This document shows, piece after piece, positions 42,751-50,406 of a stretch of DNA of 64,000 nt. The stretch covers positions 1 through 64,000 of the forward strand of contig JAYSVN010000005.1 in assembly GCA_043718505.1 (NCBI GenBank), in the 5' to 3' direction. Numbering within the stretch: position 1 is the first letter of the stretch; each line of letters opens with the position of its first letter. The notes under the pieces are model-generated. The model was not told the DNA's origin, searched no databases, and worked only from the letters and a program-made list of their open reading frames with translations. The DNA is from JAGOSA01 sp043718505. Its GTDB lineage: Bacteria > Patescibacteriota > Minisyncoccia > Phycocordibacterales > UBA9973. The position numbers and the translations under genes are program-made.

Positions 42751-42882
42751 ATGGCTAAAGCAAAGAAATTCTTCTCTAATTACAAATGGGCTATTATCGT
42801 ATTTTTTATTGTCATCAGTGGCATTTCTGCCGCATCAATAACAAGTAAAAAGACATTTTACGAGCAGTATATAGCTCCATGA
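42751..42882 (+). CDS. Very small membrane protein (43 residues)
   Basis: MAKAKKFFSNYKW, then a transmembrane helix (AIIVFFIVISGISAASI) and a short TSKKTFYEQYIAP tail. A good promoter 42 bases upstream and a hairpin terminator at 42948 make a real gene likely despite its size. Function unknown; topology (basic N-terminus inside) is inferred. Confidence 0.65.
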   Translation: MAKAKKFFSNYKWAIIVFFIVISGISAASITSKKTFYEQYIAP

Positions 42883-42947
42883 TTATTAATTTTTTTCTTT
42901 ATCTTAAAAGCTCTTTCACTTCCGTTTGCCCGTAAGGTAAACAAATC

Positions 42948-42975
42948 ATCCTGCACTAATACTGCAGGATTTTTC
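42948..42975 (+). terminator. Intrinsic terminator
   Basis: ATCCTGCA (42948-42955) pairs with TGCAGGAT (42963-42970), followed by TTTTC. Confidence 0.7.
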
Positions 42976-43059
42976 TTTACCCAAAGTTGCCGCACAAAAT
43001 CTCCAGGAACTTTATAATGAATTGAAATATTTTTTATCTCGTCACGGTATAATGCAGAC

Positions 43060-43980
43060 ATGCAGCCGAAAACCCGAATCCTTATTGCCGCGACTCTAAT
43101 ATCTATATACCTCGCCATTTTCTTTTCACTTCGGGTATTTGGAGCGGGGAACAGCGAACTCCAAGTTTCTTTTCTTGATATTGGCCAGGGTGACAGCATT
43201 TACATCAAAGCGCCAAACGGTAAAGATATGCTGATTGATGGCGGAAGAACGAGTGGAATACTTTTGAAAAAATTACGAGGGGCGATGTCTCCCGGTGACA
43301 ATACAATTGATGTTGTCATGGCAACACATCCTGATGCTGATCACATTGGCGGACTTCAGGCAGTCATTGAAAATGTTAAAGTCGGCGAATTTATCGAGCC
43401 GGGAATTTTTACAGATACAAAAACCTATGCCGGCCTTCTCGATGCCCTTCTTGCGACAGCCACTCCGCACATGCTTGCTCGCACCGGTACGACAATAACT
43501 CTCGATGAGAAGAATAAAGTAATTTTTTCAGTGCTTGCACCGAGCAGTATTTATCCTGGACAAGAAACTAATGAAGCTTCAATTATTGGACTACTTTCAT
43601 ATGGAGAACAAAGTTTTATGCTTACAGGGGACGCGTATGTGGCAGGGGAGGAAGCGATAATGATAGAAGCAATTGCGAAAGAAGCAAAAGAGAATGAACC
43701 AAAAAATAAAAATAGTATAAGCGGAAAAAGCATAGTCGCCGACGTTTTGAAGCTTGGTCACCATGGATCACGAACGTCATCGAGCGAAGCATTTTTGAGA
43801 GCGACACAGCCTGGTGTTGCCGTAATTTCTGCAGGCTGCAAAAATTCATACGGTCATCCGCACAAAGAAGTGGTTGATCGACTTGCCATGCTAAAAATCC
43901 CATCAATTTCTACCTGTGATTCAGGAACAATTACGTTTACGACTGACGGTGTAACTCTGTCTAGAAGAACAGAAAAATAA
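43060..43980 (+). CDS. ComEC-type metallo-beta-lactamase-fold hydrolase
   Basis: A 306-residue exported hydrolase resembling the C-terminal part of ComEC. An N-terminal membrane helix (about 8-26) precedes the beta-lactamase fold: FLDIGQGDSIYI, LIDGG, the metal motif THPDADHIGG, FMLTGDA and LGHHGSRTSSSEAFL. In ComEC this domain is thought to degrade the non-transported DNA strand; the membrane channel part is absent here. TATAAT (43048-43053) ends six bases before the ATG, so the mRNA is probably leaderless. Confidence 0.88.
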   Translation: MQPKTRILIAATLISIYLAIFFSLRVFGAGNSELQVSFLDIGQGDSIYIKAPNGKDMLIDGGRTSGILLKKLRGAMSPGDNTIDVVMATHPDADHIGGLQAVIENVKVGEFIEPGIFTDTKTYAGLLDALLATATPHMLARTGTTITLDEKNKVIFSVLAPSSIYPGQETNEASIIGLLSYGEQSFMLTGDAYVAGEEAIMIEAIAKEAKENEPKNKNSISGKSIVADVLKLGHHGSRTSSSEAFLRATQPGVAVISAGCKNSYGHPHKEVVDRLAMLKIPSISTCDSGTITFTTDGVTLSRRTEK

Positions 43981-43997
43981 AATATTTTACTTAGGTA

Positions 43998-44093
43998 ACA
44001 AACATATATTCAAAAAGCCTTGGTAGGCACGACGGTGCCGGACAGAGAAAAAGCCCACCAGGGCTTTTTCGTGCTTTTTGAATATATGTTTGT
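43998..44093. repeat. 96-bp element with perfect 21-bp inverted ends and two inner hairpins
   Basis: 43998-44018 and 44073-44093 are exact reverse complements (21 bases). Between them lie a GGCAC/GTGCC hairpin (44026-44039) and AAAAAGCCC/GGGCTTTTT (44048-44069). It sits between two convergent genes and can act as their terminator, but the long nested arms are unlike all other terminators here. Confidence 0.7.
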
Positions 44094-44096
44094 GAA

Positions 44097-44342
44097 CTAC
44101 TTTATGATGCCTGCTTTCTTAAGAGTAGCGTAAGCCCCGCGCTTGTTGATTGTCTTGATAGCATCAGTTGAAAGAGTAAGGATAAAAGACTTGTTGAGCT
44201 CAGGCACAAAAATCTTCTTTTTGTGGAGGTTTGGGTGCTTGCGAGTAGACCCTGTCGGGTTAAATTTGGTAGCACGAACTTTGGTCGAGTAGCCACCCGC
44301 CATCATTGAACCCCTATTTGTAACTGCGCAAACTTTAGCCAT
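44097..44342 (-). CDS. rpmB: Large-subunit ribosomal protein L28
   Basis: An 81-residue L28: MAKVCAVTNRGSMMAGGYS, then FNPTGSTRKHPNLHKKKIFVPE, and the ILTLSTDAIKTINKRG end. CxxC zinc motifs are absent (only one Cys), as in many C-minus forms. The frame opens at 44435 but the ATG at 44342 matches the family. It is divergent from the peptidase at 44376. Confidence 0.93.
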   Translation of the reverse strand: MAKVCAVTNRGSMMAGGYSTKVRATKFNPTGSTRKHPNLHKKKIFVPELNKSFILTLSTDAIKTINKRGAYATLKKAGIIK

Positions 44343-44375
44343 AGTGCTTCGCATGGTATCATACGAAATACATAT

Positions 44376-44996
44376 ATGCAACTCATTGAAATCGTAATTT
44401 TGCTGCTTTCCGTCATTGTGCACGAGGTCGCTCACGGCCTTATGGCATACAAACAGGGTGATCCAACAGCCAAAATTGCAGGCCGGCTTACTTTAAATCC
44501 TATTCGTCATATAGATCCTATTGGAACCATACTTGTTCCTATTTTGCTTTTCACCACAACAGGCTTTCTATTTGGTTGGGCAAAACCAGTTCCGTACAAT
44601 CCAAATAATTTCAGGAACCGCCGTCGGGGCACACTCCTCGTAGCTTCAGCTGGAGTGCTCATGAACATTATTATTGCCGCTGTCTTTTCCATTATCATAA
44701 GGCTGATTCCCGATATGGCTTTCTTGTCGGAAAATTTTGCCAAAGCCCTGACGGAGGTCTCAGTAATCATTATTTCAATTAATCTCTTGCTAGCTATATT
44801 TAACCTTGTGCCAATACCACCACTCGACGGCTCACGCATCCTTTTCTCCTTGTTACCAAGTAGATTTTTCAAATATGAAGTCTGGCTTGATCGTTACTCA
44901 CTGCTTTTTGTCCTTATTTTTGTATTTTTCGGCTGGAAACTACTTTTTCCTGTCCTCAACTGGGTATTTGCCATCTTTGTCGGGTCAGGCGTGTAG
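44376..44996 (+). CDS. Site-2-protease-like (M50) membrane peptidase
   Basis: A 206-residue intramembrane zinc metalloprotease with about five transmembrane helices. Zinc motif HEVAH at residues 17-21 and the second metal site NLVPIPPLDGSRI at about 147-159 are both present. Short forms without PDZ domain like this are widespread in bacteria; the substrate is unknown. Confidence 0.92.
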   Translation: MQLIEIVILLLSVIVHEVAHGLMAYKQGDPTAKIAGRLTLNPIRHIDPIGTILVPILLFTTTGFLFGWAKPVPYNPNNFRNRRRGTLLVASAGVLMNIIIAAVFSIIIRLIPDMAFLSENFAKALTEVSVIIISINLLLAIFNLVPIPPLDGSRILFSLLPSRFFKYEVWLDRYSLLFVLIFVFFGWKLLFPVLNWVFAIFVGSGV

Positions 44997-45078
44997 AGGC
45001 TCGCTTGCTTTTTTACTGAGGGCATAGTACATTATTGCCGCTAGTCCCTCGGGGCTATTTCAATTTCAAACAACAATA

Positions 45079-45498
45079 ATGGCTAGAATTAACCAATTAG
45101 TTAAAAAAGGCAGAAAGACCCAGACGCGTAAAACGCGATCGGTTGCACTCATGCGTGGTTTTAACGCAATTAAGAATAAGCCAATTTTTTATCCGTCTCC
45201 ATTTAAGCGCGGTGTTTGCACAAAGGTGACAACCGTTACCCCAAAGAAGCCTAACTCTGCTCTCCGAAAGATTGCCCGTGTCCGCCTTACTAATGGTATG
45301 GAAGTAACAGCATACATTCCGGGTGAAGGTCACAATTTACAGGAACACTCTGTTGTTATTTTGCGCGGCGGTCGCGTCAAAGACCTAATCGGTGTTCGTT
45401 ACCACATTGTTCGCGGATTGCTTGATGCTACTGGTGTTGAAAAGCGCCGTCAGTCACGCTCACTCTACGGTGCGAAGCGCCCGAAAGCTGCTAAGTAG
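45079..45498 (+). CDS. rpsL: Small-subunit ribosomal protein S12
   Basis: A 139-residue S12 of the decoding centre: KRGVCTKVTTVTPKKPNSALRK, the GEGHNLQEHSVV loop and the GGRVKDLIGVRYHIVRG segment. The C-terminus is basic. It starts the rpsL-rpsG group. Confidence 0.97.
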   Translation: MARINQLVKKGRKTQTRKTRSVALMRGFNAIKNKPIFYPSPFKRGVCTKVTTVTPKKPNSALRKIARVRLTNGMEVTAYIPGEGHNLQEHSVVILRGGRVKDLIGVRYHIVRGLLDATGVEKRRQSRSLYGAKRPKAAK

Positions 45499-45551
45499 CA
45501 AATTAAAATAATATTAATTCTTCCTAAAAACTTTTTAATCACAAAAATCAT

Positions 45552-46019
45552 ATGCGACGCAAAGTCAAAAATCGAAATATCGCCCAGCCGGACATTACTT
45601 TCAACAATGCCCGTCTTGGAAAGTTCATCAATTGCATCATGTGGGATGGCAAGAAAGAAACTGCCCGCAAGGTAGTTTATTCTGCGCTTGAAATCGTGAA
45701 GGAAAAAACAAAGCTTGATCCGATTGAAGTTTTTGATACTGCTATTCGCAACGCTGGCCCTGCTATGGAAGTTCGCTCTCGCCGTATCGGTGGAGCTAAC
45801 TATCAGGTGCCTCGCGAAGTTCGTGAAGAAAGAAAGCGCGCCCTCGCTATGCGCTGGATAATCAATGCCGCTCGTTCTGGCAAAGGCCGCCCGATGGGGG
45901 AGAAGCTCGCTGACGAACTGATTGCTGCTTCAAAAAATGAAGGTGTGGCAATCAAGAAGCGCGACGATACTCACAAGATGGCTGAATCAAACAAGGCTTT
46001 TGCGCACTTTGCGTGGTAA
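45552..46019 (+). CDS. rpsG: Small-subunit ribosomal protein S7
   Basis: A 155-residue S7 that nucleates the head of the small subunit: MRRKVKNRNIAQPDITFNN, then AIRNAGPAMEVRSRRIGGANYQVPREV and RWIINAARSG. Follows rpsL by 53 bases. A hairpin terminator at 46053 separates it from the rest of the str-type cluster. Confidence 0.97.
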   Translation: MRRKVKNRNIAQPDITFNNARLGKFINCIMWDGKKETARKVVYSALEIVKEKTKLDPIEVFDTAIRNAGPAMEVRSRRIGGANYQVPREVREERKRALAMRWIINAARSGKGRPMGEKLADELIAASKNEGVAIKKRDDTHKMAESNKAFAHFAW

Positions 46020-46052
46020 TAACCGGTTAATTTCTCAAAATACAAACAATAC

Positions 46053-46076
46053 AAAAATTCCCGAAAGGGGATTTTT
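46053..46076 (+). terminator. Intrinsic terminator after rpsG
   Basis: AAAAATTCCC, GAAA loop, GGGGATTTTT. Confidence 0.75.
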
Positions 46077-46079
46077 GGT

Positions 46080-46108
46080 TTGACTATTATCGCGCACAGA
46101 CCTAGACT
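46080..46108 (+). promoter_or_regulatory. Sigma70-type promoter
   Basis: TTGACT (46080-46085), 17 bases, TAGACT (46103-46108); starts immediately after the terminator. Confidence 0.65.
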
Positions 46109-46124
46109 TAAGAAAAACTAAACT

Positions 46125-46664
46125 ATGTTCACTTACAACTCTCTTGTCGAAGCCTGCAAAAATCTCGATCTCAATCCAGAAATAAAAGGCACCAATATCT
46201 ATGTCATAAAAGGCCGTCCATGCGAAGCATTCGAAAAGCCGTTTGATTTGCACACCATTAAGTTTCCACAGAAAGAACTAACAGAAGTTGAAAGTATCGG
46301 TACACTTATCTTTAACCTTGCTTCGCAGAAAAAGTTCCCTTCATTCTATGATCTAGGTTCAGCTGCCGGCAAAGAAGAAAGTCGGAGAGATAATGCAATT
46401 GAAAAATTTCTGCCGGCTGCAATTGAAGCACAGCAATTTTGGCTCAAAAAGGGTCTGAAGATATGCAAATGCAAAGAAAAAGAATTCATCTTAGACTACG
46501 GTACTATCTATGAAGTTGACCCAAGCTTCCAGGAAGGTATGAATAAAATGAATAAGCGAATGGAAGAAGTCCATCGAGATTTCATTAGAAAAAATGCCGC
46601 TTCAGAAATTAGTGCAAGAAATATTCATGTCGGCGGCAATGCCAGATCCGAACCCTCTTATTGA
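46125..46664 (+). CDS. Hypothetical protein inserted between rpsG and fusA
   Basis: A 179-residue soluble protein. It has a helical charged end (MNKMNKRMEEVHRDFIRK) and a KICKCKEKEF centre. No family recognised. It has its own promoter, a TTAAGAAAAACTAAACT leader, and a terminator whose loop contains its stop codon. In most bacteria rpsG and fusA are neighbours in one operon, so this looks like a later insertion. Confidence 0.7.
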   Translation: MFTYNSLVEACKNLDLNPEIKGTNIYVIKGRPCEAFEKPFDLHTIKFPQKELTEVESIGTLIFNLASQKKFPSFYDLGSAAGKEESRRDNAIEKFLPAAIEAQQFWLKKGLKICKCKEKEFILDYGTIYEVDPSFQEGMNKMNKRMEEVHRDFIRKNAASEISARNIHVGGNARSEPSY

Positions 46665-46676
46665 GAGGGTTTTTTA
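46651..46676 (+). terminator. Terminator enclosing the stop codon
   Basis: AACCCTCT and GAGAGGGTT arms followed by a T-run; the TGA at 46662-46664 lies in the loop and upper stem. Confidence 0.85.
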
Positions 46677-46689
46677 TTTACACTGTTAT

Positions 46690-46718
46690 TTGCACAAACT
46701 ACCCAAATGCCGTATAGT
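46690..46718 (+). promoter_or_regulatory. Sigma70-type promoter of fusA
   Basis: TTGCAC (46690-46695), 17 bases, TATAGT (46713-46718). Confidence 0.6.
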
Positions 46719-46787
46719 ACTCGTACTAGCGGCAACGCTTTTTTTATTACATTATTTTAGGCCAAAAGCTCACAAAAAGTTTTATAT

Positions 46788-48929
46788 ATGGAAAGAGATT
46801 ACCCATTGGAGAAAGTAAGAAATTTCGGAATTATTGCCCACATCGATGCGGGCAAAACGACTACGTCTGAACGTGTGCTTTATTACACCGGTGTGTCACA
46901 CAAAATCGGTGAAGTGCATGACGGCGAAACAACCACAGACTGGATGGAGCAGGAACGCGAACGCGGCATCACGATTACAGCTGCGGCTATTACCTGTTTC
47001 TGGAATCCTACCTACGATCCGGACGACAAAAATAAAAAGCATCGCTTCAACATCATCGATACTCCCGGACACATCGACTTCACCGTAGAAGTGAAGCGGT
47101 CACTTCGCGTGCTCGACGGCGCTGTTGTCGTCTTTGACGGCGTAGCCGGCGTAGAACCGCAGTCAGAAACTAACTGGCGCTATGCTGACGAAGCTAAAGT
47201 TCCTCGTATTTGTTTCATCAATAAACTTGATCGAACAGGCGCGTCTTTTGAGCATTCATATAAAACTATTCTTGAACGCCTAAATAAAAATGCTATTCGC
47301 ATGCAGCTCCCGATCGGTCTTGAAGAAAAACATGAAGGCGTTGTTGATCTTCTGACAAAGAAGTCATATCGTTTCGAAGGTGACATGGGCAGTAAGATTG
47401 TCGAAGGTGAGATTCCTGAAGACATGAAAGCCGATGCCGAGAAATATCGCGCTGAACTCATCGAAGCAATTGTCCAGCACGACGACGCTGTCATGAGTGA
47501 TTACCTCGAAGGTAAAGAACCTGATCTCGCTACGCTCAAGAAACTCATGCGCAAAGCGGTTATCAACAATGCTATTTTCCCGGTCTTTGCCGGTTCTGCT
47601 CTCAAGAATAAAGGTGTTCAGCTCGTTCTCGATGCTGTTGTTGATTACCTGCCATCTCCGCTCGATATTCCGCCAATCGCCGGTATCAATCCTGACACTG
47701 ACGTTGAAGAATTTCGTCATGCAGATGACAGTGAACCTTTCTCCGCGCTTGCTTTCAAAGTCGCAACTGATCCATTCGTTGGTCAGCTGATTTTCTTCCG
47801 TGTCTATTCCGGTACGCTCACAGCCGGTTCATATATTTACAATCCTCGCACTCGTAACAAAGAACGCATCGGTCGTATCTTGCGCATGCATGCCAACGAT
47901 CGTGAAGAAGTGAAGAAAGTTTTCGCCGGTGAAATCGCAGCTGCAGTTGGTCTCAAAGATACAAAAACATCTGACACGCTTTGCGATGAAAATCAGCCGA
48001 TTATGCTCGAGCGTATCGTTTTCCCTGAACCAGTTATCTCAATGCGTATTGAACCAAAAACAAAAGCTGACCAGGAAAAAATGGGTCTGGCGCTTTCTCG
48101 TCTAGCTGATGAAGATCCGACATTCCGCGTTTCAACTGATGCTGAAACTAACGAAACAATTATTGCCGGTATGGGTGAACTCCACCTCGATATTATTGTT
48201 GATCGTATGAAGCGTGAATTTACAGTTGAAGCAAATACCGGCAAGCCGCAAGTTGCATACCGCGAAACAATTACCGGTGACTCGCAGACAGAAGGTAAGT
48301 ACATCAAACAGACTGGCGGACGCGGTAACTACGGTCACGTCAAAATTAAAGTTAAGCCGATGGATATGTCGGTCGACGCTGAAGATTTGCCAAAAAATAC
48401 CAAGCGTTCTGAAGGTTTTGAATTCATCAACAATATTAAAGGCGGCTCTATCCCTCAGGAATACATTGCGCCTTGTGAAAAAGGTTTTCGAGAAGGACTC
48501 GATAGAGGTGTTTTGGCCGGATTTAAAATGGTCAATGTCTCCGTTGATCTTTGGGACGGTTCGTACCACGAAGTTGACTCAAACGAAATGGCTTTTAAAA
48601 TCGCCGCTTCAATGGCAATTCAGGATGCTTGTAAGATGGCCAAGCCTGTTATTCTCGAGCCGATGATGAAAGTTGAAGTTATTACTCCTGACAAATTCAT
48701 GGGTGATGTTACCGGCTCTCTTTCTGCTAAACGCGGCATTATCGAAGGTATGGAAACTCGCGGCCTCAACCAGGTTGTCAAAGCAGTTGTGCCTCTTTCT
48801 GAAATGTTCGGCTACATGACAAGCTTGCGCTCGATGACTGAAGGTCGCGCCGGCTTCAACATGGAATTTCTCCGATATGATATCGTGCCGAAAAACGTGG
48901 CAGATGAAATTATTGCGGCGAGGAAGTAA
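46788..48929 (+). CDS. fusA: Elongation factor G
   Basis: A 713-residue translocation GTPase. G1 AHIDAGKTT, G2/G3 region with RGITITAAA and IIDTPGHIDF, G4 INKLD; then domains II-V ending in the usual YDIVPKNVADEI. Full length with no odd insertions. The ATG at 46788 (MERDYPLEKVRNFGIIAH) fits the family. tuf is not adjacent but 9 kb away. Confidence 0.98.
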   Translation: MERDYPLEKVRNFGIIAHIDAGKTTTSERVLYYTGVSHKIGEVHDGETTTDWMEQERERGITITAAAITCFWNPTYDPDDKNKKHRFNIIDTPGHIDFTVEVKRSLRVLDGAVVVFDGVAGVEPQSETNWRYADEAKVPRICFINKLDRTGASFEHSYKTILERLNKNAIRMQLPIGLEEKHEGVVDLLTKKSYRFEGDMGSKIVEGEIPEDMKADAEKYRAELIEAIVQHDDAVMSDYLEGKEPDLATLKKLMRKAVINNAIFPVFAGSALKNKGVQLVLDAVVDYLPSPLDIPPIAGINPDTDVEEFRHADDSEPFSALAFKVATDPFVGQLIFFRVYSGTLTAGSYIYNPRTRNKERIGRILRMHANDREEVKKVFAGEIAAAVGLKDTKTSDTLCDENQPIMLERIVFPEPVISMRIEPKTKADQEKMGLALSRLADEDPTFRVSTDAETNETIIAGMGELHLDIIVDRMKREFTVEANTGKPQVAYRETITGDSQTEGKYIKQTGGRGNYGHVKIKVKPMDMSVDAEDLPKNTKRSEGFEFINNIKGGSIPQEYIAPCEKGFREGLDRGVLAGFKMVNVSVDLWDGSYHEVDSNEMAFKIAASMAIQDACKMAKPVILEPMMKVEVITPDKFMGDVTGSLSAKRGIIEGMETRGLNQVVKAVVPLSEMFGYMTSLRSMTEGRAGFNMEFLRYDIVPKNVADEIIAARK

Positions 48930-48958
48930 TGTTTTTAAGTAATTTCTGATAAAATCAC

Positions 48959-49438
48959 ATGAATACCATTAAACCAATTATTACGCTCATCCTCCTCGTT
49001 GCCGTTGGAGCTGTTGCTTACTTTGTTATGCCGAAGAACAATGACATGCCCGGTACAATTGCGGCTCAGCATCTGAATGCAGATGTGTATCCGCTTTTCC
49101 CTGGTATTAAATGGGGAAGTGAAATGACAGGCACTGACACGTATTTCAAAATTACTGGTTACAAAGTTGATTCTAGTGTTATGACAGAGAAAGACATACC
49201 GACAACACTTTCGCCATTTCAAACATACTATGATGAAAAAATGAAAAAAGCTGGTTGGACTATGGATATAAATATGGCAGCTGACGGCCCGGCGAGTTCA
49301 AGCTGGGGCTACACAAAAGGAAATGAAGTTGCTATGTTTAGTTACCATTTCGAATCATTAGATCCTAAACCCGACGAAATTTTTTCCTGCCCGTGTGAAG
49401 GAACATTCTCGATAATGACTGGAACCAGAGATCAATAG
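48959..49438 (+). CDS. Membrane-anchored protein of unknown function
   Basis: A 159-residue protein with one N-terminal transmembrane helix (about 5-24) and an outward domain of mixed structure with aromatic residues and a CPCEG near the end. No family recognised. It follows fusA by 29 bases and ends at a terminator. Confidence 0.7.
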   Translation: MNTIKPIITLILLVAVGAVAYFVMPKNNDMPGTIAAQHLNADVYPLFPGIKWGSEMTGTDTYFKITGYKVDSSVMTEKDIPTTLSPFQTYYDEKMKKAGWTMDINMAADGPASSSWGYTKGNEVAMFSYHFESLDPKPDEIFSCPCEGTFSIMTGTRDQ

Positions 49439-49441
49439 TTA

Positions 49442-49478
49442 AAAACACCGTCCAATAGGAAAACTGGGCGGTGTTTTC
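49442..49478 (+). terminator. Intrinsic terminator
   Basis: AAAACACCGtCC and GGgCGGTGTTTT arms. Confidence 0.8.
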
Positions 49479-49527
49479 TTTTGCCGGTTTCGTAATTCAT
49501 GTTAGCGTAAGGTAAAATAGAATTCTT

Positions 49528-50271
49528 ATGACAAATAAACATGTAGTAGTCACAGGGGCAAATGGTGGGATAGGCGAGGCATATGTCAGGCAATTCTATG
49601 AAGCCGGATACGATGTCGATGCACCAGTCAGAAAAATAGACGCTGCCCAAGAACTTTTTAAAACAATCAAAGTCCACCTCGATTTTTGCGCCGATCTTTC
49701 AATCCAGAAGCACGTTGATCTGTATTTTGAAAATTTGGCAAGTAGGGGCATCGTACCATCGATCATTCCACTTACTGCCGGCACGTTTGCTTGGGATAAT
49801 GACAAGCGGCCAGACAAGCAATTGAAAAATAAAGATGGCATACCGTTTACCGTAAGAGAAATAGCCGAATTTCTTTACAAAATGAATGTAGACACAAAAT
49901 CTACTGTTATTAATTCGCTCATAAGTATTTATCCAAAAGATCTTAAGCAGATCAAAATTATTTGGACTAGCTCGCAAGCTGCCAATTTCAAAGATTTTGA
50001 TCCAAAGCGTCTCAATGAGAAAACAGGCTACAAGGAAGAAGGGTACATTGCTTCAATGCTTGCATCTTCTGACTGTGCCAGGGCACTTAAGAAGAGAGAT
50101 ATTTTTGGTGACATTATTCTTGATGAACCCGGGCTTATCAATACGATAATGGCTCAGGAATCTTTTACTCTTGAAACTATTGGAGAAATAATTGAATGGG
50201 ATACTATTCCGACACCGGAGGTCTACGTGAGACAATTACTCAGAGAAAATCAATACAGGCTTGCCGCATAG
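49528..50271 (+). CDS. SDR-like NAD(P)-binding protein with altered active site
   Basis: A 247-residue short-chain dehydrogenase/reductase-like protein. Rossmann start VVVTGANGGIGEAY and a strand with TSSQA at the catalytic Ser position are clear. The active-site Tyr region reads GYIASM, with Met where SDR enzymes have Lys (YxxxK), so normal hydride transfer is doubtful. A UDP-sugar epimerase relative or non-catalytic binding protein is possible. The stop codon lies within the loop of its terminator. Confidence 0.78.
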   Translation: MTNKHVVVTGANGGIGEAYVRQFYEAGYDVDAPVRKIDAAQELFKTIKVHLDFCADLSIQKHVDLYFENLASRGIVPSIIPLTAGTFAWDNDKRPDKQLKNKDGIPFTVREIAEFLYKMNVDTKSTVINSLISIYPKDLKQIKIIWTSSQAANFKDFDPKRLNEKTGYKEEGYIASMLASSDCARALKKRDIFGDIILDEPGLINTIMAQESFTLETIGEIIEWDTIPTPEVYVRQLLRENQYRLAA

Positions 50272-50287
50272 CAGCCTGTTTTTTGTT
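50255..50287 (+). terminator. Terminator enclosing the stop codon
   Basis: ACAGGCT and AGCAGCCTGT-type arms with TAG 50269-50271 in the loop, then a six-T run. Confidence 0.7.
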
Positions 50288-50312
50288 TACATTTCTGCCC
50301 TTGGGCCAATAT

Positions 50313-50341
50313 TTGACATTCCCTCCAGAAAGACGTAGTCT
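50313..50341 (+). promoter_or_regulatory. Sigma70-type promoter
   Basis: TTGACA (50313-50318), 17 bases, TAGTCT (50336-50341), upstream of the giant secreted protein. Confidence 0.6.
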
Positions 50342-50406
50342 GTAGATAGATTTTACTTAATTTTTAATAGGCCAAACGGAGGGGAAAGAGAACCACTTAC
50401 ATCATT

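Noticed and set aside
42858..43061. Minus-strand frame of 67 codons opposite the 43-residue gene and terminator
   Set aside because: Looks mildly protein-like but overlaps the small gene, the terminator and the promoter of the ComEC-like gene, and has no start signal of its own.
15721..44050. Shared 14-mer GGTGCCGGACAGAG between HU leader and the 44-kb element
   Set aside because: Several chance 14-mer matches are expected among all pairs of positions in 64 kb; no extended similarity.
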